Assembly (NCBI GenBank): GCA_027080125.1
Contig: JALWSW010000175.1
Coordinates: 1 to 13,843, forward strand
DNA from: Campylobacterales bacterium
Lineage (GTDB): Bacteria > Campylobacterota_A > Desulfurellia > JAADFJ01
Direction: 5' to 3'
DNA length: 13,843 bases
The first letter of the stretch is position 1. Each line of letters opens with the position of its first letter. Made by a program: the position numbers and the translations under genes. Under the pieces are notes generated by a model, which ran no database searches, had not been told where the DNA came from, and saw only the letters and a list, made by a program, of their open reading frames with translations. Of this stretch, positions 6,466-13,843 are shown one piece after another.

Positions 6466-7365
6466 ATGAGTATTATACGTTTTTTTGTTCCCGCTTTTAT
6501 GATTTTGTTTGTTGGGTTGCACATGGTTGTGGGATTAGAAATCGCTAAACCCGCAAAAACGCTCAGCAACAATGTGGCAAGCTCTTCGAATAAAGTCAGG
6601 GAAGCGGTGCACAGAGTTGACTACCCGAAAACAACAGGTGATCTTATTAAGCTGCTGGGAAACAGATCGGAATGGTTTAGCTATAAAAACTCACCGATAA
6701 TAGAACGGTTGCCGAAAGATTTCTCAAGGCTGCCGCTGGGCAAAAGAAAGCGGATTTTTATAGCTGCGATATTGCCTGCTGCGGTTGCGGTTAAAAAACA
6801 GTTTGACCGCGAGCATAGATATGTTATTGAAATGAGAAACAAGATTAATCAAATCGGCTCTATAGATCAGCAAAACAGAGAAAAATTGAACAAGCTGTTT
6901 GCCCGTTATAAAATCAAAACCGGAAGTTTGCCGGAAAAAATCAACAAACTTTTGATACGAACAGGAAGCGTTCCTATCAGTCTTATTCTTGCTCAAGCGG
7001 CGATAGAGTCCAACTGGGGAGCATCGCGTTTTGCCATAGAAGGCAACAATCTTTTTGGCATAAGAACATACAGTTCGAAAGGAATGAAACCGAGGCAATA
7101 CTCCGAGGATGGAAAACGGTTCAGAGTGGTTGTTTACAAAGATCTTGAAGCTTCCATAAGAAGCTATATCATCAATTTTAACATAGGGTGGGCATACAAA
7201 AGATTAAGAAAGATAAGAAACGCTATCTACCCCAACGAAAATCCATATATTCTTGCGGATAATCTAACCTATTATTCCATAAGAAGAAGCGATTATATAA
7301 GGGCTATAAAGAATGTAATAGTCCGAAACAACTTTGAAAGATTTGATAAAAACAATCCGACATAG
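6466..7365 (+). CDS. Bax-type glucosaminidase (peptidoglycan hydrolase family)
   Basis: This 299-residue protein has a hydrophobic N-terminus (about 5-24) that should act as a signal anchor or export signal, a charged middle region, and a C-terminal glucosaminidase domain from about 160. The diagnostic stretch runs from ISLILAQAAIESNWGASRFA (171-190) into EGNNLFG (192-198), with E181 as the likely catalytic acid, then ASIRSYIINFN and AYKRLRKIR (243-251), typical of the E. coli Bax family. Such enzymes cleave N-acetylglucosaminyl bonds of the cell wall in the periplasm. The Bax function itself is poorly known. The 3' end overlaps the next gene, a polysaccharide deacetylase, by 32 bases. No Shine-Dalgarno sequence precedes the ATG; a promoter ends 9 bases before it. 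Confidence 0.85.
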   Translation: MSIIRFFVPAFMILFVGLHMVVGLEIAKPAKTLSNNVASSSNKVREAVHRVDYPKTTGDLIKLLGNRSEWFSYKNSPIIERLPKDFSRLPLGKRKRIFIAAILPAAVAVKKQFDREHRYVIEMRNKINQIGSIDQQNREKLNKLFARYKIKTGSLPEKINKLLIRTGSVPISLILAQAAIESNWGASRFAIEGNNLFGIRTYSSKGMKPRQYSEDGKRFRVVVYKDLEASIRSYIINFNIGWAYKRLRKIRNAIYPNENPYILADNLTYYSIRRSDYIRAIKNVIVRNNFERFDKNNPT

Positions 7366-8353
7366 CCTTATTCTATTTTTTGTCATAATTTTCTACGCCA
7401 AGGTCTCTTTTGCAGGTTCAGCGGTAATTCTGCTTTATCACAAGTTTGGCAATCCGAATTCGCCCTCAACAAACACACCGATAGAAACATTTAAAAAACA
7501 GATGCAATATCTAAAAACTCACCATTATAAAGTAATAAAACTTTCCAATCTTTGCAATCTGATAAAAAATCACAAAAACATACCGAATGATACCGTTGCT
7601 ATCTCTATAGACGACGGATATAGATCCACCGCAAAAGCCGTTGCCATTTTAAAAAAATACAATTTCCCGGCAACCATATTTCTTTATACCAATGCATATA
7701 GCGGCTGGCCGGCTTTTCTAAGCTGGACTCAGATTGAGCAAATTGTTGCAAATCCGCTTTTTGACATAGGAAATCACACTGCAAGTCATGCCAAACTTGA
7801 CGAACTAAGCATCAAACAGCTTGACAAAGAAATCCGGGCAGCCCAGAAACGCATTAAAAAACTAACCGGAATCGATGCAAGTCTGTTTGCCTATCCTTAT
7901 GGCTATTACAACAGAAATGCCATTCAATCGGTTAAAAACTTTGGATTCAAATGCGCCTTCAGCCAGGATATTGGTGCGGTTGATAATCGGACAGATCCGT
8001 ACATAATTCCAAGAATTGCAATGACTGGAAGCAATTTAAATATGGCTGAATTTGAAAAAAAACTTAATATTAAGCCGCTTCATCTTGCTGATTATTTTCC
8101 AAAAGAAACGGTTTCTGGCAACAAAACCATTAAAGTTACCCTCGAAAATCCGGAGCGCTACTCCGTTGTCAAAATCTATATATCCGAACATGGATGGCTT
8201 CAAACAACTTATAACAAAAAAACAGGCACAGCTTATGCAAAATCAGGCAGTATAGGCCGCTTCCGCGACCGAATTGTTGTTAAAGCATTCAATAAAGCAA
8301 CAAATCGATACGCATATTTTACCTGGATGGTTCATAGCCTCTCTTTCAAATAA
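7334..8353 (+). CDS. Exported polysaccharide deacetylase (NodB-type)
   Basis: The first 27 residues form a signal peptide (basic start, hydrophobic 11-26, likely cleavage after SFA). The NodB homology domain spans about 30-245: metal and catalytic motif SIDDGY with D93 and D94, H148 and H152 in HTASH, and AYPYGYYN (186-193). PRIAM with R227 ends the core. Residues about 255-339 form an extra beta-rich tail. The enzyme should remove N-acetyl groups from a cell-wall or extracellular glycan in the periplasm. The TTG at 7334 gives a complete signal peptide, but no ribosome binding site is seen and a TTG three codons later is equally possible. The start lies inside the glucosaminidase gene, so expression is probably coupled. 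The two enzymes may act on the same glycan. Confidence 0.88.
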   Translation: MKDLIKTIRHSLILFFVIIFYAKVSFAGSAVILLYHKFGNPNSPSTNTPIETFKKQMQYLKTHHYKVIKLSNLCNLIKNHKNIPNDTVAISIDDGYRSTAKAVAILKKYNFPATIFLYTNAYSGWPAFLSWTQIEQIVANPLFDIGNHTASHAKLDELSIKQLDKEIRAAQKRIKKLTGIDASLFAYPYGYYNRNAIQSVKNFGFKCAFSQDIGAVDNRTDPYIIPRIAMTGSNLNMAEFEKKLNIKPLHLADYFPKETVSGNKTIKVTLENPERYSVVKIYISEHGWLQTTYNKKTGTAYAKSGSIGRFRDRIVVKAFNKATNRYAYFTWMVHSLSFK

Positions 8354-8381
8354 ACAAAACGCCCAAACGCTAAAAAAATCT

Positions 8382-8410
8382 TTATCAAATATAAGCTTGA
8401 CATTTGATAA
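8382..8410. repeat. Inverted repeat around a TTGACA element upstream of livG
   Basis: TTATCAAAT (8382-8390) and ATTTGATAA (8402-8410) are perfect 9-base arms with an 11-base spacer holding most of a TTGACA. The stem has only one G-C pair, so although TTTT follows, it is weak as a terminator for the deacetylase gene. An operator covering the -35 region is as likely. Confidence 0.55.
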
Positions 8411-8424
8411 TTTTACTGTAAAAA
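8397..8424 (+). promoter_or_regulatory. Possible promoter of the livG-ligase-livHM operon
   Basis: A perfect TTGACA (8397-8402) is followed after 16 bases by TAAAAA (8419-8424), a poor -10 with 4 of 6 matches. Other AT-rich hexamers such as TATTAT (8430-8435) lie further on but with a spacing that is too long. The promoter position is therefore tentative. Transcription starting near 8431 would put the palindrome at 8454-8480 in the leader. Confidence 0.4.
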
Positions 8425-8453
8425 AGAGATATTATTTTAACATACAAAAACTT

Positions 8454-8480
8454 GTTTCACTATATGAAACATAGTGAAAC
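8454..8480. promoter_or_regulatory. 27-bp palindrome, probable repressor operator for the livG operon
   Basis: GTTTCACTAT (8454-8463) and ATAGTGAAAC (8471-8480) are perfect 10-base inverted arms around ATGAAAC. A second overlapping palindrome pairs TGTTTCA (8453-8459) with TGAAACA (8465-8471), so GTTTC/GAAAC half-sites occur three times, the two direct copies being 10 bases apart. It sits just before the livG ribosome binding site. The form resembles operators bound by dimeric TetR- or GntR-type repressors. No regulator gene is in the window. Confidence 0.6.
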
Positions 8481-8494
8481 TGCGGGGGTAACGT

Positions 8495-9270
8495 TTGCCG
8501 GATTTAGAGGTAGAAGGACTGTTCCTTTCTTTTGGAGGCATAGAAGCACTTAAAGATATAAGTTTCTCAATTAATAACGGAGAGATATTTTCGATTATCG
8601 GTCCTAACGGAGCGGGGAAAAGCAGCCTTTTGAATTGCATAAACGGATTGTATCACCCGCAGAAAGGCAAAATAATATTTAGGCAAACAGATATTACCAA
8701 TTGGTCAGCAGACAAAATAGCTAAATTGGGCATAGGAAGGACATTTCAAAATCTTGAACTCTTCAAAGGTATGAGTGTTTTGGACAATCTTATGCTTGGC
8801 AGACATAACTATCTTAAATATCATATCATATCATCTGCAATCTGGCTTGAAGGACATCCAGAGAAGAGATAGACTCGAGAATAAAAGTTGAAAAAATAAT
8901 TGATCTGCTGGAGATTCAATCGGTGAGAAAGAAAACGGTTGGAACGTTGCCTTATGGCTTGCAAAAACGGGTTGAGCTCGGCAGGGCGCTTGCGGTTAAT
9001 CCTGAAATCATACTGCTTGATGAACCGATGGCGGGAATGAATGAAGAAGAGCGAGAGGATATGGCGCGATTCATTCTTGATATCAATGAAGAACTGAATA
9101 AAACCATCATTTTGATCGAGCATGATATGTCTGTTGTGATGGATATATCCGATCGTATCATGGCTCTTGACTTTGGAGAAAAAATAGCTGAGGGAACACC
9201 TGAGCAGATACAGAATAATTCGGATGTTCTGAATGCGTATGTAGGAAAAAGAAACGAGCAAGTGATATGA
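8495..9270 (+). pseudogene. livG: Liv-type ABC transporter ATPase (LivG), interrupted by a one-base frameshift
   Basis: LivG is one of two ATPases that drive Liv-type import at the inner membrane. The TTG at 8495 has a GGGGG binding site and an in-frame stop just upstream. The first part (8495 to about 8850) carries Walker A GPNGAGKSS (36-44) and the Q-loop GRTFQNLELF (81-90), which is LivG-like rather than LivF-like. That frame then stops at 8870-8872. The continuation RTSREEIDSR and onward is in another frame from 8851 to 9270 and supplies LPYGLQKR (the LivG version of the signature), Walker B EIILLDEP, IEHDM and the LivG-like tail. Adding one base, for example A in GAAGG near 8849-8853, gives a normal protein of about 258 residues. 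The cause may be a sequencing error or a recent mutation. The 3' end overlaps the ligase start by 4 bases. Confidence 0.88.
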
Positions 9271-11153
9271 TTTACAAAACTATGCCTGCCCTACTTATAA
9301 GAAATGCCCAACAATGGCCTGAGAAAACCGCCTTGCGTGAGAAAGAGTTCGGAATATGGAATAATATCAGTTGGTCGGAATATCTTCTTAATGTCAAAAA
9401 TTTTGCTCTCGGACTTATGGCATTAGGCTTTAAAAAAGGTGATAAGGTTGCAATTATAGGAGATAATCGCCCCGAATGGATTTATGCGGAACTGGCAAGT
9501 CAAGCACTTGGAAGCAGCAGCGTCGGCATCTATCAGGATTCGATATTAAAGGAAATAAGCTACATTATAAATGCCTCTGATTCAACGGTTGTAGTAGCGG
9601 AGGACCAGGAGCAGGTGGACAAACTTTTGGATATGAAAAATGAAATTAAGAATGTAAAGAAAATAGTATTCACCGATCCGAAAGGGATGAGACATTATAA
9701 CGATCCTCTGCTTGTCTATTTTTCCGATTTCTGTGAGGAAGGAAAAAAATACGGAAATGCCCATAACGGAATTTTTGAAAAATATGTTGATAATTTATCG
9801 GAAAATTACACGGCTCAAATCTGCACGACCTCCGGAACAACAGGAGCACCCAAACTGGCAATGCTTTCTCATAAAAATCTAATCACAATGGCAAGAAATC
9901 TTGGGATTGTTGATCCAAAATATCCGACCGATGAATTTGTATCATTTCTTCCGCTTCCGTGGGTAGGAGAGCAGATGATGACTGTTGCCTCCAGTCTGCT
10001 TTTCGGTTTTACCGTAAACTTTCCGGAAGAGCCTGAAACCGCTCAGGATGATTTCAGAGAAATCGGGCCTAATTTTATGTTTTCTCCGCCTCGGGTCTGG
10101 GAAAATCTTGCAGCAAGCGTTCAGGTAAGAATCTCAGATGCGACCTGGCTCAAAAGAAAGATCTTCCATAGTCTATTCCCAATAGGCCGCAAGTTAGCCG
10201 ATCTTAAGTTCAAAAAACTGGAGGCCTCTTTCCCGCTTAAGGCAGCTTACAGATTTGCCGATTTCTTACTTTTCAGACCGTTAAGAGACAGAATGGGATT
10301 TTCGAATATAAGATCTGCAATGACAGGAGGCGCGGCTTTGGGACCTGACACATTCAAATTTTTTCATGCCCTTGGAATAAATCTAAAACAGATTTACGGT
10401 CAGACCGAAATATCAGGAATTTCATGCATTCATCGCAACGATAACATAAATCCGGAAACTATGGGAAATCCTCTGCCTGAAACAGAAATCAAAATTATAG
10501 ACGGAGAGATCTGTTCAAGAAGTCCGGCTCTTTTTCAGGGATACTACAAAAACAAAAAAGCTACAGACGACACCTTAATAGATGGATGGCTGCACTCGGG
10601 GGATGCCGGTTATTTAACCGAGGATGGCCAGATAGTCGTAATTGACAGAATGAAAGATCTTATGAAACTCGCAGATGGGACACAATTTTCACCTCAGTTC
10701 ATAGAGAACAAGCTCAAATTCTCTCCATACATAAAAGAAGCAGTAGTCTTTGGTAATAATAAGGAATATATAGCAGCTTTGATCAACATAGATTATGAAA
10801 TTGTAGGCAATTGGGCTGAAAAACAACATATTTCCTACACTACTTATACCAATCTGGCAAGCCAAAAAGAGATATACGAACTTATTGAATCCGAGGTGAA
10901 AAACGTTAACGGTTCTCTAAAAAAAGAGATGAAAATCACAAAATTTACACTGCTTTACAAAGAACTTGATGCAGATGACGGTGAACTGACGCGAACAAAA
11001 AAGGTCAGGAGACGTTTTGTAGGCGAACGCTACAGCAATATTTTAGATGCGCTTTACAGTAACAAAAAAACGGTACCTGTTGAGGCTGAAATCAAATTTC
11101 AGGATGGCAAAACCGCAGCCATTCACACAGAACTTCTCATAAAAAGTGTGTAA
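9267..11153 (+). CDS. Long-chain-type fatty acid--CoA ligase (AMP-forming)
   Basis: This 628-residue ANL-superfamily enzyme activates a carboxylic acid to acyl-AMP and then to acyl-CoA. Visible core motifs are the phosphate loop TTSGTTGAPK (187-196), YGQTE (377-381), HSGDAGY (443-449), the hinge region IDRMKD (459-464) and, near the C-terminus, GELTRTKKVRR with the lysines expected to serve adenylation. The length and spacing fit the long-chain (FadD15/FACL-like) branch. Exact chain length or aromatic preference is not readable. The ATG overlaps the livG stop (ATGA), and livH starts 15 bases after the end, so the ligase is embedded in the transporter operon. This suggests that the transported compound is converted to a CoA thioester on entry. 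Confidence 0.93.
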   Translation: MIYKTMPALLIRNAQQWPEKTALREKEFGIWNNISWSEYLLNVKNFALGLMALGFKKGDKVAIIGDNRPEWIYAELASQALGSSSVGIYQDSILKEISYIINASDSTVVVAEDQEQVDKLLDMKNEIKNVKKIVFTDPKGMRHYNDPLLVYFSDFCEEGKKYGNAHNGIFEKYVDNLSENYTAQICTTSGTTGAPKLAMLSHKNLITMARNLGIVDPKYPTDEFVSFLPLPWVGEQMMTVASSLLFGFTVNFPEEPETAQDDFREIGPNFMFSPPRVWENLAASVQVRISDATWLKRKIFHSLFPIGRKLADLKFKKLEASFPLKAAYRFADFLLFRPLRDRMGFSNIRSAMTGGAALGPDTFKFFHALGINLKQIYGQTEISGISCIHRNDNINPETMGNPLPETEIKIIDGEICSRSPALFQGYYKNKKATDDTLIDGWLHSGDAGYLTEDGQIVVIDRMKDLMKLADGTQFSPQFIENKLKFSPYIKEAVVFGNNKEYIAALINIDYEIVGNWAEKQHISYTTYTNLASQKEIYELIESEVKNVNGSLKKEMKITKFTLLYKELDADDGELTRTKKVRRRFVGERYSNILDALYSNKKTVPVEAEIKFQDGKTAAIHTELLIKSV

Positions 11154-11168
11154 TAAAGGGGGCAATCA

Positions 11169-12053
11169 GTGAACTATTTTATTCAGCTTGTTGTTAGCGG
11201 AATTGTATTGGGAAGTATCTATGCGCTTGTTGCTTTGGGATTTGTTCTGATATATAAGGCTACAAGGGTGATAAACTTTGCGCAAGGCGAACTTCTTATG
11301 GCCGGAGCCTATATAGCGTTTGCTCTTATGGTTCAGCTGCATCTCCCGTTCTGGAGCGCCCTTCTTGTCACAATACTCCTGTCGGCTCTTCTGGGTCTTA
11401 TCATTGAAATGCTGATTTTAAAACCGTTAATAGGAGAACCGATTATCTCAATCGTAATGATAACAATCGGCTTATCAATAGTATTGAAGGCAGTTGTCGA
11501 GATGATTTGGGGCACCGAAACAAGGGTATATCCGGCAATTTTCTCGGCACATCCCATAGTTTTGGGCACCATAAGCGTATCGAAAAGCTACCTGTTTTCT
11601 CTGGGAGCTGCCATAACACTGTTTGTCATATTTCATTTTTTTTTCAAATTTTCATCAACAGGCACAGCTATGCGAGCGGTGGCAGACGATCAACAAGCGG
11701 CGCAGTCTATGGGCATTAATATAAAAAAGGTGTTCGCGATAAGCTGGATGGTAGCGGCTTTGGTTGCAGGCATCGGAGGCGTGCTTATAGGCAACATAAA
11801 CGGAATTAATGTTTCGCTGGGAATGTTCGGACTGAAAGTTTTTCCTGCGGTTATACTTGGCGGACTTGACAGTATCCCGGGCGCAATTATAGGAGGCATA
11901 ACGATTGGAGTATTGGAAAGTCTATCAGGTGGATATCTGGACCCTCTTGTTGGCGGAGGGGTTAAAACGGTGGCTCCGTTTGTTATCCTGCTTGTGATTC
12001 TTTTAATAAAACCATACGGACTGTTTGGAACAGAAAAAATAGAGAAGGTGTAA
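11169..12053 (+). CDS. livH: Liv-type ABC transporter permease LivH
   Basis: This 294-residue inner-membrane permease has about eight hydrophobic segments. Family hallmarks include GIVLGSIYALVALGFVLIYKATRVINFAQGE near the N-terminus, TAMRAVADDQQAAQSMGIN in the middle (the cytoplasmic loop contacting the ATPases), and FPAVILGGLDSIPGAIIGG with LIKPYGLFG at the end. It forms the translocation channel with LivM. The start is a GTG at 11169 with AAAGGGGGC about 5 bases upstream. livM begins one base after the stop. Although the family is named for leucine-isoleucine-valine uptake, many members carry other compounds; the linked ligase points to a carboxylic acid. Confidence 0.94.
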   Translation: MNYFIQLVVSGIVLGSIYALVALGFVLIYKATRVINFAQGELLMAGAYIAFALMVQLHLPFWSALLVTILLSALLGLIIEMLILKPLIGEPIISIVMITIGLSIVLKAVVEMIWGTETRVYPAIFSAHPIVLGTISVSKSYLFSLGAAITLFVIFHFFFKFSSTGTAMRAVADDQQAAQSMGINIKKVFAISWMVAALVAGIGGVLIGNINGINVSLGMFGLKVFPAVILGGLDSIPGAIIGGITIGVLESLSGGYLDPLVGGGVKTVAPFVILLVILLIKPYGLFGTEKIEKV

Positions 12054-12054
12054 A

Positions 12055-13104
12055 ATGGCTATAAAATGTGGAATATTCAAAACATCTTACAGATCAGATA
12101 TGGCAATATGGCAAACAAAAAACAGCAGGTTCTGGATAGCTCTTTTTTTTGTAAGTCTGGCAATATTTCCGTTTTTCGCAAGTAAATACTTTCTCTATAT
12201 GGCAAATATTATTGCAGTCGGGGTAATTGCTGCGGTCGGACTGAACATCTTAACCGGATTTGCGGGGCAAATTTCTTTGGGGCATGGAGCATTTATCGGC
12301 GTAGGCGCATATTTCGCAGGGTATCTCACAAGCCAATTTAATATAAACTTTATACCGGCTTTTATCGCAGGAGGTCTTGTTACTGCAATAGTTGGAATGC
12401 TTTTCGGTCTCCCGTCGCTGAGACTAAAGGGATTCTATCTTGCCATAGCAACAATGGCTGCACAATTTATACTCGCATTTATGTTTATACATCTGCGCTC
12501 CATCACGGGAGGAAGCCAAGGAATGATAGTTTCACCTCCTGAGATCGCCGGATTTTCGTTTGACTCTGATTTTAGCTACTACTTTCTATCAACAGGAACT
12601 GCAATAGTGATGACTCTGGCGGCAAAAAACTTGATTAGAGGCAAATTCGGAAGGGCTTTTATGGCAATACGGGACAATTATATAGCAGCAAAAACAATGG
12701 GGGTAAATATATTCCTGTATAAAATTATTGCATTTGGCATCTCATCCTTTTATGCCGGAATTGCCGGGGCGCTCTGGGCGCACTATATTCAGATTATTAC
12801 ACCTGAACATTTTACAATCTCTGTTTCAATAGAATATCTTGCAATAATTATAATAGGCGGGCTGGGAAATATTCTCGGCACCATTTTCGGAACAATCTTT
12901 ATTGTGGCTCTTCCCGAATTATTGAGGTTTGTAAACGGAATTGTATCGGCGCATTATCCTATGTTTGTCAATCTGTTTGATGCAATAAGAGAGGGTTCTT
13001 TTGGTTTGGCTATAATCGGTTTTCTTATATTTGAGCCTGACGGTCTTGCCGCTCGCTGGAAAACCATAAAAAATTACTGGAAACTGTGGCCGTTTTCATA
13101 TTAG
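12055..13104 (+). CDS. livM: Liv-type ABC transporter permease LivM
   Basis: This second permease subunit has 349 residues and about eight to nine membrane segments. Hallmarks are AVGLNILTGFAGQISLGHGAFIGVGAYFAGYL, FGLPSLRLKGFYLAIATMAAQFI, SITGGSQGM, and GRAFMAIRDNYIAAKTMGVN (the loop that meets the ATPases), then IIIGGLGNILGTIFGTIF and FEPDGLAARW at the C-terminus. A hydrophilic leader of about 25 residues precedes the first helix; a second ATG at codon 16 is a possible alternative start. The ATG at 12055 lies one base after the livH stop. The substrate-binding protein gene follows after about 75 bases. Confidence 0.94.
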   Translation: MAIKCGIFKTSYRSDMAIWQTKNSRFWIALFFVSLAIFPFFASKYFLYMANIIAVGVIAAVGLNILTGFAGQISLGHGAFIGVGAYFAGYLTSQFNINFIPAFIAGGLVTAIVGMLFGLPSLRLKGFYLAIATMAAQFILAFMFIHLRSITGGSQGMIVSPPEIAGFSFDSDFSYYFLSTGTAIVMTLAAKNLIRGKFGRAFMAIRDNYIAAKTMGVNIFLYKIIAFGISSFYAGIAGALWAHYIQIITPEHFTISVSIEYLAIIIIGGLGNILGTIFGTIFIVALPELLRFVNGIVSAHYPMFVNLFDAIREGSFGLAIIGFLIFEPDGLAARWKTIKNYWKLWPFSY

Positions 13105-13112
13105 ATTTGAAT

Positions 13113-13174
13113 AAGGAGGTGAATAGATTTACAAGGAGGGGATTAATTGAAAAAAACTATTTTATTAAAGGGGG
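13113..13174 (+). promoter_or_regulatory. Three stacked ribosome-binding sequences before the binding-protein gene
   Basis: AAGGAGGT (13113-13120), AAGGAGGGG (13133-13141) and AAAGGGGG (13167-13174) follow one another. The second serves a TTG at 13147 and the third the ATG at 13180. The two starts are in frame (33 bases apart) and both are followed by Lys-Lys and similar residues. The first has no good start codon at the right distance. Confidence 0.7.
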
Positions 13175-13179
13175 TTATT

Positions 13180-13843
13180 ATGAAAAAGATTTTACTGGTT
13201 AGTCTGTTTGTGACATCAATGTTGTTTGTTTTTGCATTAAAGGGTAATGCGGCTTCAATATCGATTGGGGGTATCTGGGATATAACAGGACCTACCGGAG
13301 ATGTAGGTGAACCTTACGCAACCGCTCAGAGAAATTATATCAGTTATGTAAACTCTCATGGAGGAATCAACGGGAAAAAGATAGTTTTGATGGGCGAGGA
13401 TTACGCTTACAAGATTCCTGCTGCAGTGGCGCTTTACAAAAGATTAACCGAAAAACATGTGCTGGCTATTCTTGGATGGGGAACAGGCGATACGGAGGCG
13501 CTGAAGCGTTTTATCGCAAGAGACAAAATCCCTTACATCTCAGCATCATACTCGGAAGGAATAACAAATCCTAAAATAGCGCCATATAATTTTATAGGTG
13601 GGGTAACCTATTCAGATCAGGCAAGAATCGCTCTGGCGTTTATAAAAAAGATTTATAAAGGCAGCGGTAATCCAAAAGTGGCATTGCTTTACAATGACAA
13701 AGGGTTCGGAAGATCGCCCATCAATGATGCAAAACGGTATGCAACAAAAATAGGCGTAAGCATTGTAGATGATGAAATTGTTCCGCTGAGAGCTCTGGAT
13801 ACCACGAGTCAGCTTTTGAGTATGAAAAAACATGGGGCACAGT
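13180..13843 (+). CDS. Periplasmic substrate-binding protein of the Liv-type ABC transporter, C-terminal part cut by the window edge
   Basis: The first 221 residues are present. A signal peptide (MKK, then a hydrophobic run, cleavage near NAA at about 23-25) leads into a type-1 periplasmic binding fold (Peripla_BP_6/LivJ-like). ISIGGIWDITGPTGDVG, SYVNSHGGINGKKI and IPYISASYSEG match the conserved N-lobe of the family, and the next lobe begins around KVALLYNDKGFGRS. It captures the solute in the periplasm and delivers it to LivH/LivM. The ATG at 13180 has AAAGGGGG 5 bases upstream; an in-frame TTG at 13147, also with a strong binding site, would add 11 residues. The pocket residues do not reveal the ligand. 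The gene is open to the window end, and livF may follow it. Confidence 0.92.
   Translation, partial: MKKILLVSLFVTSMLFVFALKGNAASISIGGIWDITGPTGDVGEPYATAQRNYISYVNSHGGINGKKIVLMGEDYAYKIPAAVALYKRLTEKHVLAILGWGTGDTEALKRFIARDKIPYISASYSEGITNPKIAPYNFIGGVTYSDQARIALAFIKKIYKGSGNPKVALLYNDKGFGRSPINDAKRYATKIGVSIVDDEIVPLRALDTTSQLLSMKKHGAQ

Noticed and set aside
8840..8855. Programmed -1 ribosomal frameshift in livG
   Set aside because: No slippery heptamer of the X-XXY-YYZ type and no evident downstream stimulatory structure; LivG is not known to use frameshifting. A deletion or sequencing error is simpler.
13107..13202. 31-codon frame starting at TTG 13107 (or GTG 13119) before the binding protein
   Set aside because: The TTG has no binding site and the GTG overlaps its own; the composition merely mirrors the purine-rich repeats and the product resembles nothing.
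13612..13833. 73-codon minus-strand open frame
   Set aside because: It is antisense to the substrate-binding protein, whose plus-strand frame is open and family-like throughout.

Overview
The window looks like a chromosomal segment of a Gram-negative, probably anaerobic or microaerophilic bacterium with AT-rich coding sequence. The order rplU-rpmA-obg-proB-proA is common in Desulfobacterota/Deltaproteobacteria. A rubredoxin plus flavodiiron protein pair, and a branched-chain-amino-acid-type (Liv) ABC transporter joined to an acyl-CoA ligase, fit that kind of organism. The taxonomic guess is inference. No tRNA, rRNA, CRISPR array, insertion sequence or phage gene was seen, and no gap between genes exceeds about 150 bases.

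Region 1 (1-2913, minus strand) is a housekeeping operon. From a near-consensus promoter it reads ribosomal proteins L21 and L27, the GTPase Obg, and the proline biosynthesis enzymes glutamate 5-kinase and the start of gamma-glutamyl phosphate reductase, which runs off the left edge. Region 2 (2976-5446, minus strand) reads rubredoxin, a type-A flavodiiron protein (O2/NO reductase) and a CaCA-family cation exchanger. Region 3 (5485-6426, plus strand) diverges from rubredoxin and holds a membrane protein with a cytochrome-b5-like domain fused to DUF2231, then a 78-residue half-ferritin (rubrerythrin-like) protein. Regions 2 and 3 together read as a divergent oxygen-handling island.

Region 4 (6429-8353, plus strand) holds two overlapping cell-envelope genes: a Bax-type glucosaminidase and an exported NodB-type polysaccharide deacetylase. 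Region 5 (8382-13843, plus strand) begins with a control region carrying two separate inverted repeats. It continues with livG (broken by a one-base deletion), a long-chain-type acyl-CoA ligase, livH, livM and a periplasmic substrate-binding protein that runs off the right edge. No livF is present; it may lie further downstream. The linked ligase suggests that the imported compound is an organic or fatty acid activated to its CoA thioester, rather than an amino acid.

The points most worth checking are the livG frameshift, the paired palindromes before it, the divergent oxygen island with its half-ferritin, two apparently leaderless promoters, the stacked ribosome binding sites before the binding-protein gene, and a perfect palindrome in proA at the window edge. 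I see no clearly new class of system; most of the genes belong to known families.
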